Shown here in pieces: positions 26,301 through 35,406 of a stretch of DNA of 57,815 bases. Numbering within the stretch: position 1 is the stretch's first letter; each line of letters starts with the position of its first letter. The stretch covers positions 1 through 57,815 of IMG/VR virus record IMGVR_UViG_3300044616_001261. One strand, 5' to 3'. This DNA is from a virus. A program made the translations under genes and the position numbers. The notes below the pieces were generated by a model that saw only the letters and a program-made list of their open reading frames with translations, had not been told where the DNA came from and searched no databases.

Positions 26301-26737
26301 CTTCCTGTTACATTTATTGACCCACTTACATTTGCTTGATTTAATGTTGCAGTTGTACCACTTAAATTTGTAATGGTCATACCTGAAACGGTATTACCTT
26401 CTAAGTTACCTGTTAAATCCAATTTACTGTTACCAACATTATCATTATTTAAAATGTATAATGCTTGATCATTACTTGAATAAAATGGTGTACCGTCTAA
26501 AACTGAACCGTAAGTTCCCGCTACAATTGTTGGTGCAGCAGCTCCTGAGTAAATTTTAGATACAGCATTAAACGCACCTGCAACTCCTTCATTACCTATT
26601 ACCGGTGAACCGATAAAGATAAAAGGACCTTGTAAGTCGTTAACCGAACCTGAAGCGATGATTAATTCACCATTTCTTGCCGTTGTGTTTTTGAGGGTTG
26701 ATATCGAACCCCTCCTGTGTTTGATAATTTGTGCCAT
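23351..26737 (-). CDS. Very long tail fibre with two collagen-like tracts
   Basis: 1128 residues. N-terminal attachment domain MAQIIKHRRGSISTLKNTTA plus NGELIIASG resembles that of the 878-residue fibre. Gly-X-Y tracts made of GTS, GSS and GTA triplets span ~159-345 and ~600-812. Shaft modules between them (GLYNIPASGVTGLELNKI, FGDTLDDTHQFTGSV, TWSFNHNLGYKYPAINVFD) are shared almost word for word with the 1513-residue fibre. The C-terminal ~200 residues carry INVQSSTVEIGDNIILVNAY-like and GTLTVSTDGSDLVSST elements common in phage fibres. Trimeric stalk and adsorption role are inferred from the family. A TATTTATCTAAAAGA element precedes the start. Confidence 0.87.
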   Translation of the reverse strand: MAQIIKHRRGSISTLKNTTARNGELIIASGSVNDLQGPFIFIGSPVIGNEGVAGAFNAVSKIYSGAAAPTIVAGTYGSVLDGTPFYSSNDQALYILNNDNVGNSKLDLTGNLEGNTVSGMTITNLSGTTATLNQANVSGSINVTGSLFINGTEYTAASSGTSGSSGSSGTAGTSGTSGSSGSSGTAGTSGTSGTSGSSGTSGSSGTSGSSGTSGSSGTSGTSGSSGSSGTSGSSGSSGTSGSSGTSGSSGTSGTSGTSGSSGSSGTSGSSGTSGSSGTAGTSGSSGSSGTSGTSGSSGTSGSSGTSGSSGTSGTSGSSGSSGTAGTSGTSGTSGTAGSSGTSGAATIDNNTNNYLLTATGVDGLVNGESNLQFDGSILTVSGSVVVATGSNFQGNGSGLYNIPASGVTGLELNKIVSGSVSASITNGALRVNGDTYIDGILTAKELHIDYVTSSILYQSGSTRFGDTLDDTHQFTGSVNITGSLMLNGVTVGTGKLDESAFNSYVSGSSSQFAGTASYANYALTASHAMNAVIVSGETKTGVFTALTTWSFNHNLGYKYPAINVFDVNDNVIIPTRITVQDSNNLAVYFESAQAGKVIATVGGNGSSGTSGSGGTSGSSGTSGSSGTSGSSGTAGTSGTSGSSGSSGTSGSSGSSGTSGSSGTSGSSGTAGTSGTSGSNGSSGTSGSSGTSGSSGTAGTSGTSGSSGSSGTSGSSGTSGSSGTSGSSGTAGTSGTSGSSGSSGTSGTSGSSGSSGTSGSSGTSGSSGTSGSSGTSGTSGSSGTSGTAGTSGTSGSSGSSGTSGTAGSSGTSGAATINNNVDGYLLTATGTGGLVEGQSGLTYNGTVLNVEGGITSTGTISGSFTGDGAGLYNIPASGVTGLQLDKIASGAVTASVTAAGLQVNSNTSITGSLTVSSGSATMLGGNLFVSGNLQVLGSSTNVNIQSSTVEIGDNIILVNAYSPFQRYAGISGYDSGSADQSGSLLWDSVNNDWLTVDGSNNSSKVIGTTAGTLGSETSLTSGTFPIASSDNTIGDSLLKYSGTTLQFNTDKFTVESVSGNTVVAGTLTVSTDGSDLVSSTKSNVTFKNANNVFGEVSTTVGSTVASGFLSYKSSDGGLVFTDTIDGGTF
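24290..24937 (-). repeat. Collagen-like Gly-X-Y coding tract
   Basis: About 650 bases of 9-base units encoding GTS/GSS triplets, with synonymous scrambling of Gly and Ser codons. Confidence 0.85.
25700..26262 (-). repeat. Collagen-like Gly-X-Y coding tract
   Basis: About 560 bases of 9-base units encoding GTSGSSG-type triplets in the N-terminal third of the same fibre. Confidence 0.85.
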
Positions 26738-26752
26738 CTATTGTGTGGTTTT

Positions 26753-26767
26753 TCTTTTAGATAAATA
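26753..26767 (-). promoter_or_regulatory. TATTTATCTAAAAGA element
   Basis: Minus-strand TATTTATCTAAAAGA, 15 bases before the start of the fibre gene at 26737; differs by one base from the element before the fibre gene at 33626. Confidence 0.45.
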
Positions 26768-26814
26768 CTTTAGTTTTAATCATCTACGAATTATTTCTAT
26801 TATTTTTTTATAAA

Positions 26815-29800
26815 TTATTCAAAATTTCCTAAATCAATCACTGTATTATTACTTCCTGAAGTCGTTTCATTAAAAATGACCTTTTCACTATTGAATTTTA
26901 AGGATGCTGATAGTATTTGAGAGTTAATATATGCCTGAACAATATTCATAGTTCCTGATACAATTAATGAATCCATTAACAAATCAGTTGAACGTAATGT
27001 GGTTGTACCATTAACTATCAAATCTCCATCAATTATAACCGAACCTGTTGTTTTTAATGATCCTGTAAATTGATGAGTATCGTCTAATGTATCTCCGAAC
27101 TTTGTTGATCCTGACTCATACAATATAGAAGACGTTACATAATTGATATTTAACTCTCTTGCAGTAATTGTACCGTCAATAACAACGTCAGTATTAACTT
27201 TTAAAATACCATCTTCCAAAGAAGCACTTACACTACCACTAACAATTCTATCTAATTGAAGCCCAGTAACTCCACTTGCCGGTACGTTGTAAAGACCCGC
27301 ACCATCACCAACAAATGAACCACTTATAGTTCCGTTGTTAACAGTTAAGTCTCCTGTATTAATAACTAAATCACTGTTTGTTAAGTCAACTGTTCCGTCA
27401 AACATGTAGAAATTGGAACCGCTTGTTAAGTAGAACGATGAGCTATCCGTCATAATGACGTTAGAGTCAACAACACCTAACTGTGAAGTAATATCTAACG
27501 AACCAGTAATTTGAACGTTATTTGTTGTAGCCCATACACTTCCTGTTAAGGCGAATAGACTATCACCTGAAGAACCAGAACTACCAGATGTACCAGAAGA
27601 ACCACTTGTACCCGAAGTACCTGAAGAACCACTTGTTCCAGACGAACCACTAGTTCCTGATGAACCCGATGTACCAGAGGTTCCTGAACTACCACTAGTT
27701 CCTGAAGAACCACTTGTTCCAGATGTACCAGAACTTCCTGATGTACCAGATGTACCAGATGTACCAGATGTACCTGATGTACCGCTAGAACCTGAAGTAC
27801 CAGAACTACCGCTAGTTCCTGAAGTACCACTAGTTCCACCAGAACCTGAAGTACCAGAAGAACCACTTGTACCAGATGTGCCGGCACCACCTACAGTTGC
27901 AACTACTCTACCTGATTGAGGTGAATTAAAATAAACTTCTAAATTATCTTGGTCAACAACATGTATATCTGAAGGAATTACTACGTTATCATCCGCATCA
28001 AATACATTTATTACGGGATATTTCTCATGTAAATTATGGAAGAAAGACCATGTACTTTGATTGATAAATGATTGTTGTACGTTTGCACCTGATACAATAA
28101 TAGCATTTAAAGCATAAATTGCATATGATGCGGTACCTTCTAATGAACCTGTAATACCATCACTAACATTTAATGAACCCGTAATTTGAATGTCGTTTGT
28201 TGTTGACCAAAACGATCCCGTTTGTCCAAATAAACTATCTCCACTTGTACCGCTAGAACCTGATGTACCAGAACTACCAGATGTTCCACTAGAACCTGAT
28301 GTACCACTCGTACCGGATGTTCCTGAACTACCCGATGTACCAGAAGTACCACTAGAACCTGACGTTCCACCCGTACCACTTGTACCTGATGTACCATCAA
28401 CACCACTTATACCAGATGAACCACTTGTGCCGGATGTACCAGAACTACCAGATGTTCCACTTGTACCAGAACTTCCCGATGTACCACTAGAACCAGAAGT
28501 TCCAGATGAACCTGAAGAACCGCTTGTACCAGAACTTCCTGAAGTTCCACTTGTACCAGACGAACCACTAGTACCTGATGTTGATGCATTATAAGATGTT
28601 CCGTTGATGATTAAATCTCCACCGCTAATTTCTAATCTTGAACCAGTGATATAAACAGAGCCAGTGAATTGGTGAGTATCGTCTTGTGTATCACCAAATT
28701 TTGTACTTCCACTTTGATATAAAATTGAAGAAGTTACATAATCAATATGTAATTCTTTAGCTGTAATTGTTCCATCAATGTATGTGTCACCATTTACTCT
28801 AAACGTTCCGTCTGATTGAATGGACGCACTTACACTACCACTAACTATTTTATTTAACTCTAATCCCGTTACACCTGAAGCTGGTATGTTATATAAACCC
28901 GCACCATCTCCGAAGAAAGCTGCAGTAATAAATCCACCATTTTCAATAATGATATTACTACCACTTGTTAATATTAATGATGAACTATCAGTTAAAAATA
29001 AACTTGAATCAAAAATACCCGCTCCACTTGATACTGTTAATGAACCTGTAATTGATGTGTTTGTATTAATTTGTAAACCATCTTCGTCAATAGATGCTGT
29101 GGCACTTCCACTAGCAATTTTATCTAATTGAAGTCCTGTAACCCCGCTTGCTGGAATATTATATAAACCAGCACCATCACCAAAGAAAGCTGCGGTAATG
29201 AAACCACCATTTTCAACATATATATTTGATCCACTTGTTAAAATAAGTGAACCACTATCAGTTAAAAGAATATTAGCATCACTTACACCCAATTGTGAAG
29301 AGACACTTAAAGAACCTGTAATTTGAATGTCGTTTGTTGTTGCCCAAAAAGAACCTGTCTGAGCAAATAAACTATCACCACTAGTTCCTGATGAACCAGA
29401 TGTACCTGAACTACCACTAGTTCCTGAAGAACCGCTTGTACCTGATGTACCAGAACTTCCTGAGGTTCCACTAGAACCTGACGTTCCTGAAGTTCCACTA
29501 GAACCAGAGGTTCCTGAACTACCCGATGTTCCACTAGTACCTGATGTACCAGAACTTCCTGATGTACCGCTAGAACCTGATGTACCTGATGTTCCAGAAC
29601 TACCTGAAGTGCCAGATGAACCACTCGTTCCACTACTACCAGAAGTACCACTAGTACCTGATGTACCACTTGAACCAGAGGTTCCTGAACTACCCGATGT
29701 TCCACTAGTACCTGATGTACCAGAACTTCCTGATGTACCACTTGTACCGGCAGTTCCCGAAGACCCACTTGTACCAGAACTACCTGAAGTGCCTGATGTA

Positions 29801-31356
29801 CCTGCAGTTCCTGAAGAACCACTTGTACCTGATGTACCACTAGAACCTGAAGTACCAGATGAACCACTTGTACCTGAAGAACCACTTGTACCAGAACTAC
29901 CTGATGTACCACTAGTACCTGATGTACCAGATGTACCGCTAGAACCACTTGTACCTGATGTACCACTAGAACCTGATGTACCACTAGAACCTGATGTACC
30001 ACTAGAACCTGAAGTACCACTAGAACCCGAAGAACCTGATGTACCGCTAGAACCACTTGTACCTGAAGAACCACTTGTACCAGAACTACCTGATGTACCA
30101 CTAGTACCTGATGTACCAGATGTACCGGAACTACCACTTGTACCTGCAGTTCCAGATGTTCCGCTAGAACCGGAGGTTCCTGAACTACCCGACGTTCCAC
30201 TAGTACCACTACTACCTGATGTACCACTAGTGCCAGCGGTTCCTGATGAACCAGATGTACCTGCGGAACCTGATGTTCCTGATGAACCATCAACACCACT
30301 TATACCTGAAGAACCACTTGTACCAGAACTACCTGATGTACCACTAGTACCGCTTGTTCCAGATGAACCAGAAGTTCCACTAGAACCGCTTGTACCTGAA
30401 GAACCAGATGTTCCACTCGTTCCTGATGTCATCGCACTAAATGTAACTCCATCTATAATTAAATCACCACTATTAATGTTTAATGATCCTGAATGTATAA
30501 AAACTGAACCTGTGAATTGGTGTGTATCATCATCAGTGTCACCAAATTTAGTTGAACCTGACGAATATAAAACAGAAGATGAAACAATCGTTACATTATA
30601 CTCTGTTGCGGTAATTGTACCATCAATGAATACATTTGTGTTTATTCTTAAATCACCTCCTTCCAATGACGCACTTACACTACCTGATGTAATTTTAAAT
30701 AATTCTAATCCCGTTACTCCACTTGCTGGAATGTTATATAATCCACTACCGTCACCACTAATTGTACCTTCTTCAACATTTAACGAACCAGTTATTTGAA
30801 GGTCATTAGTTGTAGCATAAAAAGATCCCGTTTGTTGAAATAGTGAACTTGCAGCCTGAAAATCTGCTAATTCAGTAATCGTATTACCAATAATATCATC
30901 AATCCAATAACCTAAATTTGTAAATGCTCCTTCGTTTTGTTGGAGATTTCCCAATTTAGCCGCTCCATCAATGACTTCATAAAAGATACCGTTTTGATTT
31001 TCATCGGGGAAATTATTCGGTGGATCATAATTAGAATTTATATATTCTCTTAAATTAGTATCTCTTAATTCAATAATTGCCTCAGTGTCTGTAATTCCCG
31101 TAACCCCTATAACATCATACATTTTTGATGTTGGTAACGCAAATTTCATACCAATAGTGATATCATTTGCGTTATATAAATTAAGATTCAAATTTGAATC
31201 GGGATATGCACCTTGTTGGGGTATGATTGTGAAATTACATATGAATGACATGTAAACACCATCGTATGTGTCTAAAGAGGAATATGTTTCGTTTGGTATT
31301 GTTGTACCAAAATCTATACTACCAATTAATAATTTGTCAGGAGCCTCTAATGCCAT
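26815..31356 (-). CDS. Giant tail fibre with three collagen-like tracts
   Basis: 1513 residues, the largest gene here. The first ~190 residues (DKLLIGSIDFGTTIPNETYS, TITELADFQAASSLF) form a unique attachment domain. Gly-X-Y tracts of GTS and GSS triplets cover ~309-660 (over 110 triplets), ~922-1042 and ~1155-1265. Shaft modules (DGAGLYNIPASGVTGLQLDK; KFGDTQDDTHQFTGSVYI; SLFAQTGSFWATTNDIQITG) recur four or more times and also occur in the fibres at 17662 and 23351. The C-terminus ends YINSQILSASLKFNSEKVIF and ITD-like VIDLGNFE. Expected to be a trimeric, very long whisker or side fibre. Confidence 0.87.
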   Translation of the reverse strand: MALEAPDKLLIGSIDFGTTIPNETYSSLDTYDGVYMSFICNFTIIPQQGAYPDSNLNLNLYNANDITIGMKFALPTSKMYDVIGVTGITDTEAIIELRDTNLREYINSNYDPPNNFPDENQNGIFYEVIDGAAKLGNLQQNEGAFTNLGYWIDDIIGNTITELADFQAASSLFQQTGSFYATTNDLQITGSLNVEEGTISGDGSGLYNIPASGVTGLELFKITSGSVSASLEGGDLRINTNVFIDGTITATEYNVTIVSSSVLYSSGSTKFGDTDDDTHQFTGSVFIHSGSLNINSGDLIIDGVTFSAMTSGTSGTSGSSGTSGSSGTSGSSGTSGTSGTSGSSGTSGSSGISGVDGSSGTSGSAGTSGSSGTAGTSGTSGSSGTSGTSGSSGTSGSSGTSGTAGTSGSSGTSGTSGTSGTSGSSGTSGSSGTSGSSGTSGSSGSSGTSGSSGTSGSSGTSGSSGTSGTSGSSGTSGTSGTSGTSGSSGTSGSSGTSGSSGTSGSSGTSGTSGSSGTAGTSGTSGSSGTSGSSGTAGTSGTSGSSGTSGTSGTSGSSGTSGSSGTSGTSGTSGSSGTSGSSGTSGSSGTSGTSGSSGTSGSSGTSGTSGTSGSSGTSGSSGTSGTSGSSGTSGSSGTSGTSGSSGTSGSSGTSGSSGTSGDSLFAQTGSFWATTNDIQITGSLSVSSQLGVSDANILLTDSGSLILTSGSNIYVENGGFITAAFFGDGAGLYNIPASGVTGLQLDKIASGSATASIDEDGLQINTNTSITGSLTVSSGAGIFDSSLFLTDSSSLILTSGSNIIIENGGFITAAFFGDGAGLYNIPASGVTGLELNKIVSGSVSASIQSDGTFRVNGDTYIDGTITAKELHIDYVTSSILYQSGSTKFGDTQDDTHQFTGSVYITGSRLEISGGDLIINGTSYNASTSGTSGSSGTSGTSGSSGTSGSSGSSGTSGSSGTSGSSGTSGTSGSSGTSGTSGSSGISGVDGTSGTSGTGGTSGSSGTSGTSGSSGTSGTSGTSGSSGTSGSSGTSGSSGTSGDSLFGQTGSFWSTTNDIQITGSLNVSDGITGSLEGTASYAIYALNAIIVSGANVQQSFINQSTWSFFHNLHEKYPVINVFDADDNVVIPSDIHVVDQDNLEVYFNSPQSGRVVATVGGAGTSGTSGSSGTSGSGGTSGTSGTSGSSGTSGSSGTSGTSGTSGTSGTSGSSGTSGTSGSSGTSGSSGTSGTSGSSGTSGSSGTSGSSGTSGTSGSSGTSGSSGSSGDSLFALTGSVWATTNNVQITGSLDITSQLGVVDSNVIMTDSSSFYLTSGSNFYMFDGTVDLTNSDLVINTGDLTVNNGTISGSFVGDGAGLYNVPASGVTGLQLDRIVSGSVSASLEDGILKVNTDVVIDGTITARELNINYVTSSILYESGSTKFGDTLDDTHQFTGSLKTTGSVIIDGDLIVNGTTTLRSTDLLMDSLIVSGTMNIVQAYINSQILSASLKFNSEKVIFNETTSGSNNTVIDLGNFE
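27560..27890 (-). repeat. Collagen-like Gly-X-Y coding tract
   Basis: Third GTS/GSS triplet tract of the giant fibre. Confidence 0.82.
28230..28590 (-). repeat. Collagen-like Gly-X-Y coding tract
   Basis: Second GTS/GSS triplet tract of the giant fibre, broken once by GISGVDG. Confidence 0.82.
29376..30430 (-). repeat. Longest collagen-like Gly-X-Y coding tract
   Basis: About 1,050 bases of 9-base units encoding almost only GTS and GSS triplets. Local blocks of 60-100 bases recur (compare near 29880-30000 and 30060-30130), consistent with slippage or unequal recombination. Confidence 0.88.
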
Positions 31357-31370
31357 TTTATTTTTCTATA

Positions 31371-33626
31371 TTAAGTTGTTATACCAAATGTTATTATTAC
31401 GTTCGTACTTCCTCCCGTTGCCGCACCTGTGTTTGCTGACGATACGGAATATAAAACCATACCGGTCCAATTACCACCCGAATATTGTTGAAAAACACTG
31501 TGTTGAGCAGTGCTAGTTGCATTTGGTGATTTAGATAAAACCTCCGTACCATTAACACCATGTGTCATTATATTCACTATAGGTTGTGATTGTAAACCAC
31601 TTGGTCTACCAATTTGTAATCTATTTGTTGTTGGTATTGTAAATGACCACCCTAAAGCTTCAAGAGCTGATTTATTTTCACCATTAGGACCTAAAACACT
31701 CGCAATTGGTGTAGTGGCATCGGTGGATCCTCCTGTCATATTCAATACCACCTGATATCCTTTTATTGTTGCATCAACATATAAAGGTGATGTACCAGAA
31801 GTTCCTGAAGTACCCGCACTACCGCTAATTCCTGAAGTACCTGATGTACCATTAATACCCGATGTACCTGACGTACCGTTAATACCTGAAGTACCTGATG
31901 TTCCTGAGGAACCGTTAACACCTGATGTACCTGATGTACCATCAACTCCCGATATACCTGAAGTACCTGAAGAACCATTACTACCACTAGAACCTGAAGT
32001 TCCGGCACTACCACTTATACCAGATGTACCTGAAGATCCGTTACTTCCTGACGTACCTGATGTACCATTAATACCTGATGTACCTGATGTACCATTAATA
32101 CCTGATGTACCTGATGAACCTGAAGTACCCGATGTTCCATCAATACCAGATGTACCTGTAAGACCTGGTTCACCTAAAACAATTAATAAAAATTCGTCAT
32201 CACTTGATGGGTCATTACCTCCAACGGCAATTTGTGATACTGTGTAGTTCTCAAAACCAGACTCATATGGTGAAACTGATGTAATTTGTAATATTTTAAA
32301 AATTGATGGGTCAGTTGCCTTAATCAATTTTAATATTGTACCGTTAGTTAAACTATCTAAATAAGTTGAAAAATCAACATTTGGTGAAAAACTAAAATTT
32401 CCAAAAGATATACTTGTTGTTGATAAACCCCAAGAGGATGTGTTTAATTTAAAATATCCGTTATTTGGGTTAACATTTGTATTTGTATTTGTATTAAACT
32501 TCCAAATTGCTAAATGTCCTTGATAACCATCGTTACCTATTGTACCTCCACCTGTTATTTGAACTGTTATATTTCCTCCACCATTATCAACTACAGTTGC
32601 ACCACTAAATGTGATTCCTGAAATATTTGTAATTGGTGAACCACCTTGTTCTTTTACATAAATTGATGATGATGTTCCTGAAGAACCACTTGAACCTGAT
32701 GATCCGCTTGAACCTGAAGAACCGCTTGAACCTGAAGTTCCTGAAACTCCTCCCGTACCACCACTTAAGATATTAACTCTCACATCACCATTACCTAAAT
32801 TAGTAATTGATGCACCCGAAAAAACTATTCTATCAACCGATGTAACAGTTGTTGAGTTGTCGGTTACAGTTAATGCAGTTCCACCACCTCCACTTGTTCC
32901 ACTTACGCCTGAAGCATATAAATTAACTGTCCAATCATTATGAGCACTACCACCTGAAACTTCAGTAACTAAAAATCTTAATGAACCGTTTGTTGGATTA
33001 TATGAAATTACACGACCAATTAAATAATCGTTTATATCATATGCAACAATAATCATCTGACCTAAAGAATAGGAAAGACGTAAATCAACTGTTATAGTAA
33101 TTTCACTTCCGACAAATTCATCAATGTCATCAATGTATGTTGTTGAAGTTGTTAGATAAACCGCTCCTGAAGTACCTGACGTACCAGAAGAACCTCTAGC
33201 TCCCGATGTACCCGAAGTACCTGATGTACCAGTTAAACCACTTGATCCTGATGAACCACTTGATCCACTTGTTCCTGATGTACCGTTAACACCATCTAAT
33301 CCATCACTACCTGAAGTACCCGATGAACCAGATGAACCGTTAGTACCATTAACACCTGATGTGCCCGATGTTCCTGAAGAACCTCTAGCACCAGATGTAC
33401 CTGATGTACCGCTAGAACCTGTTGCACCGTTACTACCTGATGTTCCTGAAGAACCGCTTGAACCTGAGGTTCCACTACCATTACCTGTTATATTATTACC
33501 GTTTACAATTAAACTATCGGCATATATTGTGGATAATGGAGTTGACTCAGAACCAAGGTTGACTGTTGACCCTGATGGAACATATTCACTATTGATTTGG
33601 TCCCAATTAATCTGTTGTAATGCCAT
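31371..33626 (-). CDS. Tail fibre with collagen-like tracts and C-terminal head
   Basis: 751 residues. N-terminal region [20 protein letters not shown] and [19 protein letters not shown] is a usual fibre leader. Gly-X-Y tracts lie at ~49-152, ~289-320 and ~489-612; here triplets such as GIN, GVN, GAR and GSN break the Thr/Ser monotony. Intervening domains repeat [20 protein letters not shown] / [17 protein letters not shown]. The C-terminal ~125 residues ([37 protein letters not shown]) form a distinct head. First gene of the fibre block after a terminator, with an inverted repeat and a TATTTATGTAAAAGA element before the start. Confidence 0.85.
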   Translation of the reverse strand: MALQQINWDQINSEYVPSGSTVNLGSESTPLSTIYADSLIVNGNNITGNGSGTSGSSGSSGTSGSNGATGSSGTSGTSGARGSSGTSGTSGVNGTNGSSGSSGTSGSDGLDGVNGTSGTSGSSGSSGSSGLTGTSGTSGTSGARGSSGTSGTSGAVYLTTSTTYIDDIDEFVGSEITITVDLRLSYSLGQMIIVAYDINDYLIGRVISYNPTNGSLRFLVTEVSGGSAHNDWTVNLYASGVSGTSGGGGTALTVTDNSTTVTSVDRIVFSGASITNLGNGDVRVNILSGGTGGVSGTSGSSGSSGSSGSSGSSGSSGTSSSIYVKEQGGSPITNISGITFSGATVVDNGGGNITVQITGGGTIGNDGYQGHLAIWKFNTNTNTNVNPNNGYFKLNTSSWGLSTTSISFGNFSFSPNVDFSTYLDSLTNGTILKLIKATDPSIFKILQITSVSPYESGFENYTVSQIAVGGNDPSSDDEFLLIVLGEPGLTGTSGIDGTSGTSGSSGTSGINGTSGTSGINGTSGTSGSNGSSGTSGISGSAGTSGSSGSNGSSGTSGISGVDGTSGTSGVNGSSGTSGTSGINGTSGTSGINGTSGTSGISGSAGTSGTSGTSPLYVDATIKGYQVVLNMTGGSTDATTPIASVLGPNGENKSALEALGWSFTIPTTNRLQIGRPSGLQSQPIVNIMTHGVNGTEVLSKSPNATSTAQHSVFQQYSGGNWTGMVLYSVSSANTGAATGGSTNVIITFGITT
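31790..32160 (-). repeat. Collagen-like Gly-X-Y coding tract (Asn/Ile-rich variant)
   Basis: GTSGING and GTSGSS units, C-terminal tract of the fibre at 31371-33626. Confidence 0.8.
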
Positions 33627-33628
33627 TT

Positions 33629-33652
33629 TATGTAAAGTCTTTTACATAAATA
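33629..33652 (-). promoter_or_regulatory. Inverted repeat overlapping TATTTATGTAAAAGA element
   Basis: TATGTAAA-GTCT-TTTACATA (33629-33648) is a perfect 8-bp inverted repeat with a four-base spacer. It overlaps the element TATTTATGTAAAAGA (33638-33652, minus strand) and ends two bases before the ATG. Could be an operator on a late promoter or a hairpin masking translation start. Confidence 0.45.
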
Positions 33653-33674
33653 CTTTTATTCTACTTATGAGCAT

Positions 33675-33702
33675 AAAAAAAGAGGTATTTACCTCTTTTT
33701 TT
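33675..33702. terminator. Bidirectional-looking intrinsic terminator
   Basis: A-run, GAGGT, loop ATTT, ACCTC and T-run. On the minus strand it directly follows the glutaredoxin stop at 33705, insulating the redox/replication genes from the fibre block. Confidence 0.82.
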
Positions 33703-33704
33703 TT

Positions 33705-33977
33705 CTAAATGTGTTTTTTTATTATATTAATTGCTTCTTCGTCACTCATAAAATCAACTCCAGCAACATATACAGGACCCGTATCTAAGTTTTCTTTTTT
33801 AATATAAACCGTAGGTAATGAGTTATGTCCAGTCTGATTTACTACCTCGTTCCAAATTTTTTGGTTATTTGTAATTTCAATTTCAGTATATGGTATTGAT
33901 TCAATTCTCAATCTTTTTTTTAAAGATTTACAATGAATACAATCATTTAAAGTAAATAAAATTATAATATTAGACAT
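33705..33977 (-). CDS. Glutaredoxin-like protein
   Basis: 90 residues. Thioredoxin fold with active-site C13-IH-C16 (NDCIHCKSLK) after the first strand, cis-Pro block SLPTVYI, and a C-terminal VDFMSDEEAINIIKK helix. Length and the CxxC are typical of phage glutaredoxins that keep ribonucleotide reductase or other thiol enzymes reduced. No reductase gene lies in this window. Four bases downstream of the thioredoxin gene and ending at a terminator, it closes its transcription unit. The usual Gly-Gly of the glutathione site is weak (YVAGVDF), so glutathione use is uncertain. Confidence 0.8.
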   Translation of the reverse strand: MSNIIILFTLNDCIHCKSLKKRLRIESIPYTEIEITNNQKIWNEVVNQTGHNSLPTVYIKKENLDTGPVYVAGVDFMSDEEAINIIKKHI

Positions 33978-33981
33978 AATT

Positions 33982-34287
33982 CTACAAAGTATCTAAAATA
34001 TTAGTGTATACACTATCAATATTAGCACCAACTGAACGGTTTACTAATGTAGTTCCGTTATAAATCATTACGGTTGGAACTGTAGTAATGTTTAATTCTC
34101 TTGCAGAATCCATATTTTCTTCAATATCCAATTTAACAAAGGTAATATCTGAGTATTTGTTTGACAAATTTGATAACCTTGGTGTTAGTGCCTTACATGG
34201 ACCACACCATGTTGCTGTATATTGAACTAATACTTTATTTCCTTGTGATAACAATTGTGATAATTGTGTTGCGTTTACGTTTTGCAT
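33982..34287 (-). CDS. Thioredoxin
   Basis: 101 residues. Canonical active site TATWCGPCKAL (Cys 28 and 31), DIEENMDSARELNITTVPTV with cis-Pro, and GATxD-like VGANIDSVYT helix. Full-length cytoplasmic thioredoxin, without signal peptide. In phages it can reduce ribonucleotide reductase or act as a polymerase processivity factor (T7 uses the host one). It sits between the AAA+ ATPase gene (10 bases) and the glutaredoxin gene (4 bases), forming a redox pair. Confidence 0.92.
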   Translation of the reverse strand: MQNVNATQLSQLLSQGNKVLVQYTATWCGPCKALTPRLSNLSNKYSDITFVKLDIEENMDSARELNITTVPTVMIYNGTTLVNRSVGANIDSVYTNILDTL

Positions 34288-34296
34288 TTTTTAATT

Positions 34297-35370
34297 TTAA
34301 AATCCTATTTTATTTCCTTTTGAGGATGTTTTATAGACTTCAGTGTCTATGTTATAAATATCAGCTAAGACCATACCTTCCTCAACTGTGTGATTTTTTT
34401 TCAAAGATTTCAAAAGTTTGTTGGTATCGTCAACTGAAAGTCTCTCAAATTTATGTTCGGCGATTAAACGACCTTTACGAAGTAAGGCTTGGTCAATTTT
34501 TTCTCTCTTCATATTGAAAGTTGCAATCACTTGAATATTCAAACAATCTCCCAAAATACCATCCGTTAAGTTAAGGATATTAGACACTCCTGCAGGTGAA
34601 CCATTACCTTCTCTATCTGAAATAACCCTTTCCGCATCCTCAATAATTAGAATTGAGTTCTTATGGTCCATTAAAAACGGAATGATTGTTGGTTCAGATA
34701 ACATCTCAGCCATTGACGGTGGTATGAAAAGTATGTCTTTATCTTTAATTAAACTTGTGAGATATTTGATGTAAGATGTCTTTCCCGTGCCAGGGTCACC
34801 GTGAAGTAAAATAATCCCTTTGTCGTTTGTCTTGTTTAACCTATCAATAATAACCTTATGTATTTTTTTAAAGTCCTTACCATAGTTTAATTCTAAATCA
34901 ATTGGTGGTACCATTAAATCATAGTCTTCGGTATCCAAATGACCCATTTCACTTTTTACCAATTGGATACTTGCCTTTTTCTTTTTTGTTTGAAATTTTT
35001 TCAAAGAATCCAAATCAAGTTGATTACCAATTTCTCCATTTTCAATAGAATAAGCAAAATCTAAATTAAGATTACCTATTGTTAATTTGTCAACAGATGT
35101 ATTTGTTTTAACAATTATTTTTTTATCCTTATGTACAAACATAGATTGTGAAAAAGAATCATAACTTCTATTATTTGTTAATATTCTCAATTCTTCCACA
35201 AAACCCATCTTCATTAATTCGGTAATAACCAAAGGGTTATAAAGAATTTTACTATTACTAAATTTTGACGGTAATTTATCAAATAAAATTACATAGTACT
35301 GTTCCGTTGGTATTTCATTGCCGTAAACCGTATCGTATAGTGGGTAATTAACCGAAAACTTTTTTTCCAT
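34297..35370 (-). CDS. AAA+ ATPase, BCS1-like
   Basis: 357 residues. About 165 N-terminal residues of unknown fold are followed by an AAA core: Walker A LLHGDPGTGKTS (188-199), Walker B SILIIEDAERVI (~233-244), sensor-1 QVIATFNMKREKID and an arginine-finger region ALLRKGRLIAEHKF. The order and the RKGR motif resemble BCS1/CDC48-type ATPases common in large phages. Residues ED at Walker B have the Glu before the Asp rather than after, so the catalytic base needs checking. Likely remodels protein or nucleoprotein complexes. It precedes thioredoxin on the same strand. Confidence 0.82.
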   Translation of the reverse strand: MEKKFSVNYPLYDTVYGNEIPTEQYYVILFDKLPSKFSNSKILYNPLVITELMKMGFVEELRILTNNRSYDSFSQSMFVHKDKKIIVKTNTSVDKLTIGNLNLDFAYSIENGEIGNQLDLDSLKKFQTKKKKASIQLVKSEMGHLDTEDYDLMVPPIDLELNYGKDFKKIHKVIIDRLNKTNDKGIILLHGDPGTGKTSYIKYLTSLIKDKDILFIPPSMAEMLSEPTIIPFLMDHKNSILIIEDAERVISDREGNGSPAGVSNILNLTDGILGDCLNIQVIATFNMKREKIDQALLRKGRLIAEHKFERLSVDDTNKLLKSLKKNHTVEEGMVLADIYNIDTEVYKTSSKGNKIGF

Positions 35371-35406
35371 GTGGTAAATGTAACAAAAATAAATTTAGAA
35401 ATAAAA

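Noticed and set aside
29376-30430. CRISPR-like repetitive DNA
   Set aside because: Units are 9-base tandem coding repeats without spacers or a leader, and no cas gene is present.
29609-30799. Long plus-strand frame of 396 codons rich in Val-Pro-Glu-Pro
   Set aside because: It is the antisense of the collagen-like tract; 9-base repeats keep all frames open. The same holds at 24282-24962, 25680-26339 and 28190-28594.
13341-33626. Diversity-generating retroelement
   Set aside because: Repeated fibre modules suggested it, but no reverse transcriptase, accessory gene or template/variable pair is visible.
34161-34517. Plus-strand frame of 118 codons
   Set aside because: Antisense to thioredoxin and the AAA+ gene, both well supported.
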